Shown in pieces: positions 48,166 through 59,489 of a stretch of 64,000 nucleotides of DNA. Made by a program: the position numbers and the translations under genes. The notes beneath the pieces are model-generated. The model worked only from the letters and a program-made list of their open reading frames with translations, had not been told where the DNA came from and ran no database searches. The DNA is taken from assembly GCF_004210375.1 (NCBI RefSeq), contig NC_134833.1, forward strand, positions 49,966,782-50,030,781, read 5' to 3'. The number at the start of each line of letters is the position of its first letter. Position 1 is the stretch's first letter. This DNA comes from Tachypleus tridentatus (Eukaryota; Arthropoda; Merostomata; Xiphosura; Limulidae).

Positions 48166-48290
48166 GCCCCCCCCTCAGAGGCTCAGCGGTCTGCGGACTT
48201 ACAACGCTAAAAACCGGGTTTCGATACCCGTGGTGGACAGAGAACAGGTAGTCCATTGTGCAGCTTTGTGCTTAGTTCAAACAAAAAACA
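48166..48290 (+). mobile_element. SINE family B with target-site duplication
   Basis: GCCCCCCCCTCAGAGGCTCA head, TGCGGACTTACAACGC stem-loop, GGGTTTCGATACCCG B-box, GTGGACAGAGAACAGGTAGT and CAGCTTTGTGCTTAGTTC with an A-rich tail. GCGTTAACGTA (48155-48165) and GCGTTGACGTA (48291-48301) form a target duplication with one mismatch. Four bases (TATG-like) of the D arm are missing. Confidence 0.94.
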
Positions 48291-48747
48291 GCGTTGACGT
48301 ATAGTGTATGTAAATGCATTATAACTTAAAATTTCTGCATGTTGAGTGTATAGAAGACAAAATAGTTTCACAAAAATTAGCACTTTTTAATATTTGCTTT
48401 TGTTTATAATATAATTTCTATATTGTTTCATCATATACCATTCCAATGTTTTTTACTAATAACCAGATATCTTTTACTTTAATATATGTAAGTTCTTTTT
48501 TGCCACTGTTGCATTAATTAATTGAAACCTTTAGTTTTTGAAACTGTCAAAAGGATATAACACCACGATGTCAAAGCACTTCTCTTATCGATAACTTAAC
48601 GTAATACAACGTATCTGTTTTTACGTACGTATAGTTTCTGTAATGTGGGTCATACCTTGTATTAAAATTTCATTTTTGTAAATTTATAAAGTTATTATAA
48701 AACTGCACACATTTCTTTACTCACAAAACTTGTTAATTCATCTTTCA

Positions 48748-48776
48748 TACATATATATATATGTGTGTGTGTGCAT
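48748..48776. repeat. Compound AT/GT microsatellite
   Basis: CATATATATATATG followed by GTGTGTGTGTGC. Confidence 0.9.
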
Positions 48777-48999
48777 AGTTAATGCTGACAATGTTGATTT
48801 TTTTATCTTTCTAACACTAATATATGTTTGTACGAAATACAGTTGATTCTCTTTACAACCTTTATTACTAATTACGATACAACATGACATAATAACGTGC
48901 TTTAAATCGATTTATATTGTCCTCAATGTAAAGGTTTCATTTCCAATATTTAATGTTTCCGAATGACTAAGAATGGGGTGCATTGTGAATCCTAGAGTC

Positions 49000-49205
49000 C
49001 ATAATTTGCAACCCGTTTCGTTGAAGAAATAGCAGTCTGCAAACTGGAGGCATGGGTGCGTTATAAGTAGTGACAGTCAAATCTTACTACTCGAAAAGTG
49101 CAACCCATCAGCTAAATGGTAGCAGGTGCTGTTGAGTAGCTGTCTTTACTGTAGTCTGTTATTTCAAACAAGGAATAGTCAGTACAGATAGATTTTGCTT
49201 AAATA
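49000..49205 (+). mobile_element. Diverged SINE family A-like copy
   Basis: GCATGGGTGCGTTATAAGTA, GTGACAGTCAAATCTTACTA, TAGCAGGTGCTGTTGAGTAG, CTGTCTTTACTGTAGTCTGT and AGTCAGTACAGATAGATTTT match the order of the family A body (GGGGGCGTTATAATGTGACG ... GCGCAGATAG). The head region does not match, so this is an old or distinct subfamily copy. Confidence 0.55.
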
Positions 49206-49529
49206 TCTTGAACAAAACTCATACTAAATTAACAATGTAGTATCATTTGTGTTCCTTTTATGTTATTTTGACAATTTGTAAATAACATTATTAATTCAAT
49301 TCCATTTCAAAGACGATTTATTAGCATATTACGAATATAAAGAGTAGGTGTTACGTAAAATCCTTCTAATATAACAGTAAATCATCCGTATGTATTAACA
49401 TTGGACTTTATTCATATTAGATGTTATTTCAGTTTTGTTACTTCAACAGCAAAATAGAGAAAAAGGTGATAAATAGACACATCTTTATTAAACGTTTAAA
49501 ATATTAAAAATGGGTGTAAAGATATAGTT

Positions 49530-49760
49530 TCTTATTAACCTTTAAGTAGTTTATTACTTATCCTGATGTAGTTTCTTATTTACCTTTATGTAGTTTCTTA
49601 CCAACTCTTATGTAAGTTCTTACTTACCTTCATGTAATGTATTATTACATTACCTTCTTACTTACTTACTTACTTACCTTCATGTAATGTATTATTACAT
49701 AACCTTCTTACTTACTTACTTACTTACCTTCATGTAATGTATTATTTATTCTCTAATTAA
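49530..49760. repeat. 60-bp tandem repeat with CTTA core, inside a diverged array
   Basis: Two almost identical 60-base units (49621-49680 and 49681-49740; one or two differences) each contain TTACTTACTTACTTACC, CTTCATGTAATGTATTATTA and CATTACCTTC, followed by a partial third. Shorter related units (ATGTAGTTTCTTATTTACCT) precede them. Each unit contains a 7-bp palindrome, ATGTAAT / ATTACAT. Confidence 0.93.
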
Positions 49761-52319
49761 ATACTTTCGATTTTCGCACAAAAAAATTAAAATAATGTTT
49801 ATAGTACTTACATCGTTTTTCTTCTATAAATGAAATAATAATTATAAGCCAATAATCAGCTTAGTTTATATCAAATTAACTCAAGCAGTATAGTTATTGT
49901 ACTGTATCAATACCTGGTATTACATTAGATCACACTGAAGCCGTTTGATCACATATGTTTTTAATCCCAGATATAATTGTACTTGATTAGTGGATCTCTA
50001 TGCATCCAAGTTTTTTCTACATCCACATTTTTGATCTATCTCTTAGCAGTAGAGATACCATTTCTACTTCTATTAAAACAACTTCGACAAAAGTTAGATT
50101 AATTTTTCTCATATACTATTGGTATACATATTTATATTGCTTACTGTCTCTTTGTTTTTGTTCAAATACAAAAATGCACACAAAGCTATCTGTGTATCAT
50201 GCTAAATTATTCTGAAAACCCAGTATGTATTTTTCAGGATTTATTTTTTGTACAAAAGAAATTTTATATGTGGATATTTTTGGAAACTTGCAAGCTAGAA
50301 GGAAAGTCTAAAGGAAAGCGAACTTGATTAGCTGTAATGTAGATTCGTTACTGAACAATTTAGGTTAGCCACCACATAGGTTTGGATCCAATTTTCGCAG
50401 ACACCCACTTTTCAGTAAGATAAATTATTCTCTTTGATATTGTAGTTTTCATCTTAGTTTTCCTTATTTTTCCGTTACAGGCATTGTTTCCATGAGTCTC
50501 GATTGCTATCTCTGAATACATTCTCTGGTTCGAACCCATTGTAATGACGTATATTAGGAATAAAGAGGAAATTCGCAAACATTGCAAAAGTAACGTCAAT
50601 GGATAATTCCAATCCTAAGTAAAGGGCACAGTAAGGTGCTATGTTATTACTATTAAAACACCAACCTCAGCTAACATTTAATATCATACGGATTACATCT
50701 TCTTCGTGAACTGAGATTCGGTAGAATTTCGGTGTCTGTGTTTATTAACACAATGTATTCCACCCAAAATAAATTTTAATGCAAATATTCGAGTTTATCG
50801 TTGGTCGTATATTTTGTAACAAGATTCGATCGTGATTTGAAATTTTGTTGAAAGGAAAAACGTAGTAGATTCTTATAATGAACTTCAAGTTGAGTTCATT
50901 CCTCTTAATCACTGGTAATCGTGTGTTATAACATTCCCCGCAATTGTTGTCAAGGTTAAGTTTAAACGGATCGCGGAAGACGTAAAATGTGATGGGATCT
51001 GGGTTCTGACGGCTTTCTATACTTAACCATAACATTAAAACAGTATTGAAAACTCGAGTCCAACAACTTCTGCGTCTGCGTTATGTGGATATAACTCAAG
51101 GTATATATATCATCATTTTCAGAGATTTATGTTCGCACCACTTGGCATCATTCACGTAAACTTTGATGGAAAGCTGGTTCAAATTGTAGGAACAAGAAAG
51201 TGATTTAAAAAAGAAGAAGAACGAGTAAAAAGGCGTAGTAGATATATATTGATTTTTTTATCAAATCTAAGCCTTGCAGAAACTCATTCTACCTTTGATA
51301 AAACGTTAGCTGAAACACGAGGAATAATGTTACTGCGCCATGTTTCTAACATTTATGATCACGCGTAATTATCAAAGGATTATTTATAATACTAATTGGG
51401 CTTTGTAATTCATAATTCATTTATAACGAACAACAGCTTATCTATAAATTAATTAAACTATATTTTTAACACAGGCTGTACAGCAGTTCTTAAAAGGTAT
51501 TATAGTTTGAAAGTACTTTAACATATACCTTGTCTCAAAATATTGTATTGTTACACTTTGAACTTTTGTTGAATAAAATAGGAACTACATCAAGATTTTT
51601 TGTAGTATTTGCTGTTATCGAATGTTTAGAGGTGTTAGTTTTGTAGGCTTAAAGCTTATGACGACATGTCTTCAGAATACTAGTAAAAGCAAACTTTTAT
51701 TATCGTTATGATTATTTACGTCAATGAAAATGTTTGATACCCATGTGCTGGAAAGACTAAGTTTCTCTAATCTCTAAGGAATTATGATAAGATAACTGCC
51801 TTGTACACAATGTATAGATCTAAATTTAAACTTTGCCACTGTATGATCTGACGATTACGGTTGAGTCACCGAGAGGCACCATTAAAATGAGAGATAAAGC
51901 TAAAGGGAATTGATTTGAAAACAATTGACTATTTGAGTCGTTCATTTCTTCGTTTTAAAACATTTTAAAATATATTACACTCAGGTAATGTTGTGTATAT
52001 ATACAGGGTGTCACCAGTAGTATCCAAACTGTCAAAGCTCAACGAACACAAGGGTGTGTAACCAAAGTCATCCACGTGCCATGGACAATAGTATGCAATA
52101 TAATCAAGGTAAATAAGTTGTTTTCACGATGTGTTCATTCAACAGTCTGTTCATTGTTTATAGCGCAAAGTTACATGTAAGTCCATAAACTTAAGGAGCT
52201 TAACCAACGCAAACTTCAAGCAACTGGGAAATGAAATGGTTATTGTCACTCTTCCATATAAGAACATAGTAGCTGTATGGAGGTCTTCCGAATTTCTATG
52301 AGAATGGACTGTAGAAATG
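49761..52319. other. No recognised gene; one unassigned 96-codon frame
   Basis: The minus-strand ATG frame 50745-51035 (96 codons) is less AT-driven than most here, with Cys, Pro and Asn spread through it, but no domain is recognised. Other frames at 50000-50215 (+) and 50360-50599 (-) have nothing to support them. SINEs are absent from this 2.5 kb. Confidence 0.4.
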
Positions 52320-52329
52320 GATGCTAGAA

Positions 52330-52602
52330 TTGGTTTGGTTTGTTTGGAATTTCGCGCAAAGCTACACAAAGGCTATCTGCGCTACCCGTTCATAATTTAG
52401 CAGTGTAAGAGGGAGGCATCTAGTCACCATAACCCACCGCCAATTCGTAGGCTACTCTTTTACCAACGAATAATGGGATTGATCATCACATTATAATGCC
52501 TCACGGCTAAAAGAACGAGCATGTTTGATGTGACAGGGATTCGAACCCGCGACCCTCGGATTACCAGTCGAGTGCCTTAACCATCTGGTCATGCCGAGCC
52601 AA
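52330..52602 (-). mobile_element. SINE family A, full length, with target-site duplication
   Basis: Reverse copy from GTTTGTTTGGAATTTCGCGC to head complement CCATCTGGTCATGCCGAGCC. The B-box complement GGGATTCGAACCCGCGACC is intact. An 8-base duplication, GATGCTAG, lies at 52320-52327 and 52603-52610. Confidence 0.94.
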
Positions 52603-52610
52603 GATGCTAG

Positions 52611-53064
52611 GAAACTTAAGTCTTCGAACAGCAGGTGGATAGTCAAAGAAATGAAAGGAAAAGTGATGTGTTTTCGACAGCAATATGATGATGCCTTTTC
52701 AGTGGAAATTAAGATGCAGGATTATTGTCATGAAATATGGACATTACTACTGAAACAACGTGATAAAGATCTCAAATCGTTTTAATATATATGCTCAAAT
52801 TGAAGGTAAAATATAAACAGTTACTACTTGTTTATATTATTAAAGTATGTAACTGAACACTAGCTAAACGTAGGAGATAGTTTAAGATATATTTACAGGC
52901 CTGATAAGAAATTAGAACTTTCTAGGATTTAAATTTTTTAAAGTTTTTTTTTTACATATTGAGTAACGTAGCTCATACATTTCGGCAATTTAAACAGTAG
53001 AGGTGACATCTAAGTTCATTGTAATGATGTTCAATTGGACCGAAGTACAATAGTTTTGTCTACC
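52611..53064. other. Flank of the retrotransposon array
   Basis: A plus-strand frame (52591-52785) overlaps the SINE edge and has no motif. The remainder is AT-rich. No further LTR sequence is evident to the left of 53065. Confidence 0.45.
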
Positions 53065-53330
53065 TATTACAATTTCAAATAGCCTAAAACTGAGTTCAAT
53101 TGTAATTTACATTTAGAAATATAAAACAGTGTCAATATGTATCCAGTTTATGATATTTGCCAACAATATTGATACACGCTATCTTTTTTAATATACAAAA
53201 AATAATACAACTGACAATAACTGCTATTACAAACAATGGCAAGTGTTCTTTTTGGTTTGAAACGTCATTGGTGTCCTATAAGGGTTCACGATGAGAGAAT
53301 TGTTTTTGAGTTGATACGGTTACAATTTCA
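53065..53330 (-). repeat. Gypsy LTR copy C (partial)
   Basis: Matches the 3' part of LTR copies A and B: ATTACAATTTCAAATAGCCT, AAAACTGAGTT, GATATTTGCCAACAATATTG, ATACACGCTATC and GGTTCACGATGAGAGAATT. The 5' half of the LTR is lost or too diverged to see. It is the left-most LTR of the array. Confidence 0.82.
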
Positions 53331-53519
53331 AACTAAGATATTATAAATGCATTAACAACAACACAATAAATATAAAACATTATTAAAAAATTATACAACT
53401 TCAGTAATCATGAAATAGTAATCTTACTATCATTAAATATTACACAAATCATACTCTTGTAATGATAAACTATAATTTCTCAATCTTCTGTTTTTTTTCC
53501 TTTCATTTGGTTTAAAAAT

Positions 53520-53785
53520 ATCAACGGGTTACGAACAGTAAGTGTTCAATACTTTGTCGTTTGATTATAGTAGAATAACACCAGCACCACTATCGCTGGC
53601 ATCAACACCTAATACAAAACGTGTCATCAATGTAGGATAAGTGAGTGCACAATAAAAATTTAAAATTTTCAAAAGCAGATTCACATGTTTCAGACAACTT
53701 TTGATTATCCTTCAGTACGTTTGTTAATGGTACAGGGATGTCAGCAAAATTTTTACAAAGCCTCATGTATGTTACGTATTATAAT
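53520..53785 (-). pseudogene. Gypsy reverse transcriptase / RNase H fragment
   Basis: On the minus strand, from about 53785, RFCKNFADIPVPLTNVL matches the end of the Ty3/Gypsy reverse transcriptase connection region (RFCRNFADIAAPLTNLL type). It is followed by CESAFENFKFLLC and, in another frame, VLGVDASDSGAGV, the start of RNase H with its first catalytic Asp. Frameshifts and a stop separate the pieces. It lies between LTR copies B and C, with no gag or integrase beside it. Confidence 0.85.
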
Positions 53786-53804
53786 TTTTCTCAGGCAAAC
53801 TTTT

Positions 53805-54624
53805 AATTTATTAAATTGCGTGTTACAATTTGAAATATCCTAAAACTGAAATAAATGGTAATTTAGATTTAGAAGTTAATTTAAATGTTGATATGTATCA
53901 ACGTTGTGATATTTGCCAACAAGATTGATACACACATTTTTCTTTCTTAACAAAAGTATATTTTAATATACAATCAACAATATAATTTATAATAATAGTT
54001 ATTACAACTAATTATTACAAATAATGATTTATATACAAAACTTTGTAAAACTTTTATAACAATAGAGAGTCCTCTGTAAGGTGTGGAACCGAATATTTTA
54101 TCGATGGTTCACAATGAGCGAATTTTGGGCTGTTATTGATATAGTTCGTTTAACAGTTAGCTAACTACCTCTCTATTCTTGTACGGTCTCTCGTAATATA
54201 AAAACTGACTTTTCTTCAACGACGATATTTAATGTCCTTGTAGAAATACTGATATCTGAAGTTTTAAATGTTTTTTTAATGTTCAAAACCTATCAACTTT
54301 CCTGGTTAAATAGCTGTAGTTTTCTGATTAATGAGTTATAGCATCCGTAGTATATGGTATACTAAATATACCAATCCAACAATATAAAACTGTCTCTTGG
54401 CGCATCGATTTATAAACTTTAGGCGAGGTTCTCGAGAGTTCAACTGACAACAATATTTTACTTCATTGATTCTTACACTCGACAATCTTCTACAAATTTA
54501 GAGAATAGGCGAAAATTTCGTAACGCATTTTTAACACTATAAGCTACATGAATTTCTAACCATACATACAAAATTAAAACAAACATTGATATTAAAATAA
54601 ATGCATAATAGTAAATCCATTACA
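53805..54624 (-). repeat. Gypsy LTR copy B (near full length)
   Basis: About 820 bases. The minus-strand start TGTAATGGATTTACTATTAT corresponds to TGTGACAGACTTATTATTAT of copy A. Shared internal landmarks (plus strand) are CTTACACTCGACAATCTTCT (54473), GGTTCACAATGAGCGAATT (54108), GATATTTGCCAACAAGATTG (53918) and AATTTATTAAATTGCGTG at the inner end. Confidence 0.88.
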
Positions 54625-54689
54625 CCTTACCTCGTTAGATATTATAAAAGCATATATATTGCTAATAATACATTAAATATAATATGTTT

Positions 54690-54815
54690 TCAAAGTTTCT
54701 TTGTTTTGTCATACATAAAGCTACACAAAGGGCTATCTCTGCTATGCCCACAACATGTATCGAAACACAGTTTCTAGCAGTATAAGCCCTCAGACATACC
54801 ACTGTGTCATTGGGG
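54690..54815 (-). mobile_element. SINE family B, degenerate, within the retrotransposon array
   Basis: Reverse copy: TTTTGTCATACATAAAGCTA, CACAAAGGGCTATCTCTGCT, TGTATCGAAACACAGTTTCT, GACATACCACTGTGTCATTG. It lies between LTR B and the integrase fragment. Confidence 0.82.
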
Positions 54816-54899
54816 AGGTACTTTTCAAAGAATTATAAAACTTCAAAGGTCATGGCAGTAGATAAAACGATCAATACAAATAACTTTTTATCATAAAAT

Positions 54900-55145
54900 T
54901 ACATAGAACATGAAAATGCACCAGCACAGATGTTATATTCTTGGGTTAACACAATCAATAATCACACGGCTAAAGTGTTTCAAAAGAGCAATGGGAATTT
55001 TCTGGTCAGGTTTTTCAAACCATTTGGCATATATGGCAAGATTTACAAAACTGGGAAAAATCTTGCCTAATTTGTGACCAAACGAAATATCGTATAATTT
55101 TCTCACTTGCATGATGGAGTTCATGAACTATAGGGAGCTCATGAA
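54900..55145 (-). pseudogene. Gypsy integrase fragment, copy 2
   Basis: The minus-strand open stretch at 54933-55124 carries the end of the integrase zinc-binding region and the start of the catalytic core: KWFEKPDQKIPIALLK matches ICQMVGKPNQKIPVAPL, and FSRVIIDCVNP matches FSRVIIDCVGP, with the first catalytic Asp present (IDC). The second half of the core is missing. It overlaps in content with the integrase at 55400-56440, so the array contains two different integrase copies. Confidence 0.88.
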
Positions 55146-55154
55146 CAACTTTCA

Positions 55155-55352
55155 GTATTTGAGTCACTAGTATTTTACATACCCATAGTACATTGTTGAT
55201 TCTTACACTCGAGAATCTTCTACAAATTCAGGAAATACATGGGAATTTCGCAAAACACGTTTAATAGTATATGTTACATGCATTTTAAGAAATATATTTA
55301 ACTAAAACAAATATCGATATTAAAATAAATATACAATAATAAATCCGTGACA
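55155..55352 (-). repeat. Gypsy LTR copy D (5' part only)
   Basis: The minus-strand start GTGTCACGGATTTATTATTG matches the start of copies A and B. TTCTTACACTCGAGAATCTT (plus strand, 55200-55219) is shared with A and B. The homology stops near 55155, where integrase sequence begins without any spacer. Confidence 0.87.
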
Positions 55353-55399
55353 CTATAATAACCAGCTTTCCCAAAAATCTCATTCACAATTCAGCCAAT

Positions 55400-56740
55400 T
55401 TTGACTTGATGTTTCATTCGTCTCTAATATTTTCTTCTGTATCAGAAAAACGCTCAACGGCAAAAATATTTTCAAATGCATCTTTGATGTGATAGAGCTT
55501 CAATATATTGATATGACATAATGAATATTCTTTCGAGGATCGGGTGTTTTTACAACATGGTCCATATCATTAACTTTCTGAGTTACTAAGGTACTTAGCT
55601 TTGAATGGATGCCCTACAGTGTATCAGTACTAAGACCATGTCATCAGGATGAAACCTACGCTCTTGGTATCACATCATATTTTTTTGAGCCAATTCACTG
55701 AACCGTAACTTGCAAATATAATCTAATAAGTGCGTTTCTTTTGGGTCAGCTTCAGAGGACTTTGCGCCGAATGGTCAAATTCGAACGGATTAAACGTAAC
55801 GAGTCCTGAACCGGCTCAAGAACAGCAAATATTAATAAATTAACTCCTTCATCCCAATTGTTTGGGTTAGCGAGACAGTAAGTCTGAATCACATGTTTCA
55901 ATGTAGAATGGAATTTCTTTATTTAGCACTGAGCTGATAAACAACCTGTTGAAACAACCTCAAGATTATGTTTGATCCCTGATTAGACTGAATTTCTCTG
56001 AGCAAACCAACAAAATTAAAAAATTAATCAAAACCTTTCAAATTGTTTGGGCTGAAATGTTTCTCAAAGAAATGGGTTCAGGGAATCAAGTGGATTTCAA
56101 CATGATTGTCAACAAATACTGGCTTTCTGACTGAGTTTTTTTAGTAAAAGATCTAAAGATCATCACAACTTAAAATCAAACAAGTGAAGGATTTTTTGAA
56201 AGGTGGAATGGATTTAAAAGGAGCAACAAGAATTTCCTGGTCAGGTTTGCCAACTAACTGAAAGGTATTACAAGTTTTACAAAACTGAGAAATAACATGC
56301 CGAATTTTTGACTAAAACGTTTGTCTCATAATTTTGCACATGTCTTGCTGACACTTAAATGACTTCCCATGGGGAAGTCATGGGCAACTCTCAATTACTT
56401 TGCAGTTATATGCTTTGGGAACAATGATTTAAAAGCTACAGCCCAGTTCTCAGAAGCTGACACATTTGGTGGTTTCCATTTCTTCATAAGCACATCATTT
56501 TTGAAAAAATAACCATTTGGAACTTTCTCCATTTGATATTTGAAAATACATATTTAAATAGTGAAAATATCAACGGGTCCTTTTCTTGCTCAGTGATCAG
56601 TTTACTTTCACGAAATGAAACTTCACCAGCTGAACCAAATCTGTAATGTTCATCATTGTCACTAACATAAGAATGGTCAGTAGAACAATCACCTACAAGA
56701 TCCCTGTTAGATCCTGAAAATATCTGAGACAAATCTGTAA
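55400..56740 (-). pseudogene. Gypsy integrase, copy 1 (full-span, inactive)
   Basis: Minus-strand order: an N-terminal linker with FGSAGEVSFRE and ITEQEKDPLIFSLFKY in the open stretch 56484-56732; the zinc-finger region with VAHDFPMGSHLSVSKTCAK (about 56400-56330) and QFCK-like sequence (about 56290); core remnants including PISLRNISAQTI (about 56080); a later core segment with FNPFEFDHSAQSPLKL (about 55790-55740); and the C-terminal VNDMDHVVKTPDPRK (about 55590-55535) that precedes NMLKPY-type ends in this family. Stops and frameshifts are frequent. It follows protease directly, with no reverse transcriptase between them. Confidence 0.87.
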
Positions 56741-56779
56741 TATTGTTTTCTTAATACTTGTTTATCATTTTTTGGTTTA

Positions 56780-57180
56780 ATTAATGTCCTAGCCTGAGTT
56801 CAAGTCACGGCACATGAAAAAACAACATCCAGAGTTTCCTCAATGACAACATCACCTTTAAAAAAAATAATGATTGGCTCGTTAATCATTTTGGGTTCGG
56901 CAACAACCACTTCTCCAGCCAAATCATTTTCCAACAATAATTATACACCATTAATTGCAGAGTAGTTCTTGCTCCAACCGCAAATGGTCCCGAAACTAGG
57001 TCTGATGCTAAATATATGTTATGAAGAGAAACATTAAAAGACCACCCTCAATACCCTGAGCAATAACAGACTTACCAAAGACAGAACTCGCATTTAAAGG
57101 CATTATATCTTCTAACCACAATGATGTGGTCACCCAGTATCACGTAGGATACGTATGAATATGAGATTAGCAGTGTCATT
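56780..57180 (-). pseudogene. Gypsy aspartic protease and spacer
   Basis: The minus strand reads FIRILRDTG with the catalytic DTG at 57133-57141. A one-base frameshift follows, then LEDIMPLNASSVFGKSVIA and QGIEGG. Further on are ASDLVSGPFAVGA-type residues, ENDLAGEVVVAEPKMINEP and an FSCAVT element. This matches the DTG..SLLL / SVFGKSVLAQGIEGG / GNDLAGxxVV order of Gypsy proteases I know from invertebrate genomes. At least one frameshift makes it inactive. Confidence 0.85.
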
Positions 57181-57289
57181 TATTAAAGACACAAAAGTGT
57201 CTAAATTCCTCCATGATTATATCAGCCTTTATATCAGTGGTCAAATCAACATCGATTGACCTGTAAAATTACGTTCATATATCTTAACA

Positions 57290-58414
57290 AAGTGCACTAG
57301 TTGTTGCCTCATTTTATTTTTCAAAAGCCAACTGTCTGAAATAATATAACCAATTTATTTACAAAAATAACACACAAGTCTAAATATCAAAAGATTTCAA
57401 ACCAGAAGAACTGGAATTTTTAGAAACATTCTCACCTTTATTGGTTTGGATAAGTACAAGTTTTTGAGGAATTTCTTTTTATGAAAAAGTAATTTTACGT
57501 GACCACGAAAAAGAGCAGCTGCTTCTTGCAATGTTTAAACTTTCAATGTCCAATTAAGTTTTGATGTCGTCACTTCCAGAATGTTTAAATTCCTCATTTA
57601 GACATAATTATCTTAATTTGTCGAAACTGTTACCAATTTATAGAGAAATACAGCATCAATAAAGAAAACTCATTTTTATAGGTAAATTCCATATAAGGTT
57701 GGTTAACTTGCTCGTGATAATTTCAAAACATTTGGCGATAATCCTCGATTACTAACTTGTTTGCTCTGAGAATGCCTATTTTAACCTTATCATAATTCAT
57801 ACGGTCTTCTAGTGAGAGAGTGGTAGATTTTTTTATATTTATCGGCTAAAACACTTTACAATAATTATGAAAATTTTTCGGTGAGCCATTCCATGATTTA
57901 GGCAACCTTTCATTGTTTTCACTAAATGGTGGTATTTTTATATATCAATTAAGTTCAAAGTTATTATTCTGCCTTGGTCGACATGTTTTGAGTCCAATTT
58001 TCATTTCTTTCACCCTAATTTCAAAGCGAATTTTTGCATCTAGACGTTTATTTTATCTTCCAACTTTGATATGACCTTGTTGTTTCTCGGCTTTGATACT
58101 AGCTTGTTCTTTTTTGGCTTTGCTACGAGCTTGTTCATGCTTGATTTGTTTGAGTTTTAGTTGGATATCTAACTTATCTTTATCACTCAACCCCTATTGG
58201 TTAGTGAGGACTCTAGAATATTCCTTTAATACTTCCTCAGACAACAAATCATCATTGACTAGCAGTTCCATAATATGCTTTTTTTGTTCATTTTTTCTCA
58301 TTGATTGTTTAACCTCTTTTCTGAAACTTAGGCAATTTCAAGTAATTAGCTTTTGTTATATCTTTGTAGTTGTTCAAGGGAGGGTGATTCAAAGTAATCT
58401 TGATAATCAGACAT
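57290..58414 (-). pseudogene. Gypsy gag relic
   Basis: An ATG at 58414 on the minus strand starts MSDYQDYFESPSLEQLQRYN, followed by many stops. Near the C-terminal end, at 57331-57372, there is a degenerate zinc knuckle: Cys-X2-Cys-X4-Tyr-X4-Ser with Gly in place, where CCHC would be expected (the His and last Cys are replaced and a stop lies inside). It sits between the primer-binding site and protease, as gag should. The plus-strand frame 58093-58416 is its antisense shadow. Confidence 0.78.
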
Positions 58415-58497
58415 GAGCAAACATTGTTAGCACTGATAAATATAAATTGAGTTATGGTTTCAGTTTTAATTTAGATCGAATTTTATCTCTGATTCAG

Positions 58498-58515
58498 ATC
58501 CCGGCTGAATCCCCA
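58498..58515 (-). other. Gypsy primer-binding site, tRNA-Pro-like
   Basis: The minus strand reads TGGGGATTCAGCCGGGAT immediately inside LTR A. It matches the complement of the tRNA-Pro 3' end used by many retroelements at 14 of 18 positions by my count. Its position next to the LTR fixes A as the 5' LTR. Confidence 0.75.
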
Positions 58516-59489
58516 ATTTATTAAGTTACGTATTACAATTTCAAATAACCTAGAACTGAGTGAGAATGGAGTTTAGATTTAAAAGTTAAAGAAATTTCAG
58601 TATTTAATCAGTTAATGATATTTGCCAAAATACTGATACACATAACTTTTTTTAATACAAGTATATTTTAATATGAAATAGTAATAAAATTTAAAATAGC
58701 TGTTATTTCAAACAGTGATCAAACATCTTATACAGCACCATGCTAGTTCAGCGGTATGTCCACGAATTTATAATGCTACAATCAGGTGTTCGCTTCCCCT
58801 TGGTGGGCTCAGCAAGTAGCCCGGTGTGACCTTGCTATAAGAAAACAAACACACACACACCCGCGCACGTTTTATAGAATTACAAATAATATAAAATTTC
58901 CTTTTTGTTATGAAACTTCTTTATTTTCTTATCGACGGTTCACAATGAGCAAGTTAATTTCGAGTTTTCAGCATCTAAAAGAGGAGAGCTTGCTAGTTTT
59001 ACGTTCTTTGCTCTTCGCTAATCACACGTGAGGTTTTTACTGCTGAAATTATCTAATGTATTCGTAAAAATAAAATGTCTGATGTAAATCTTCTGAAGTT
59101 AAATGGTTTTTAATGTTCGAAATTTATAAACGTTCCTGTTCAAATATTTGAAGTTTCAGAATATTCATAGTTATAGCTTCCGAAATTTATAATATATCAA
59201 CTGTAGCAAAATAATAATATATGGTGTATTTTTGCGAGCCACATAAGTATATTTATAGGCGTGAGGAGAGTTTAAAGAAATTTCAGCCTGCACAACAATA
59301 CTAATGATACACTAGTGTTTATGTACTCACATATATTGTTGATTCTTACACTCGAGAATCTTCTACAACTTTAGTGAATAGGCGAAAAATTCTTAATAAA
59401 GATATAACAGTACATACATTTTAAAAATAAAAAATTAACTTCAACAAACATCGACATTAAAATAGGTAAATAATAATAAGTCTGTCACA
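58516..59489 (-). repeat. Gypsy LTR copy A (5' LTR), interrupted by a SINE
   Basis: About 974 bases including a SINE of about 120. The minus-strand start TGTGACAGACTTATTATTAT is at 59489; the inner end AATTTATTAAGTTACGTATT (plus strand) lies at 58516-58535. It shares CTTACACTCGAGAATCTTCT with copies B and D and GGTTCACAATGAGCAAGTT with B. Confidence 0.9.
58733..58857 (+). mobile_element. SINE family B inserted in LTR A
   Basis: CAGCACCATGCTAGTTCAGC, GGTATGTCCACGAATTTATA, ATGCTACAATCAGGTGTTCG, CTTGGTGGGCTCAGCAAGTA and CCTTGCTATAAG with an (AC)n tail. It interrupts the alignment between LTR A and LTR B, so it landed after the retroelement. Confidence 0.8.

Noticed and set aside
50745..51035. 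96-codon minus-strand ATG frame
   Set aside because: Composition is less biased than average, but I recognise no domain and see no promoter, splice or homology support.
58093..58416. 107-codon plus-strand frame
   Set aside because: Antisense of the Gypsy gag relic, which has family-like residues, a primer-binding site and an LTR next to it on the minus strand.
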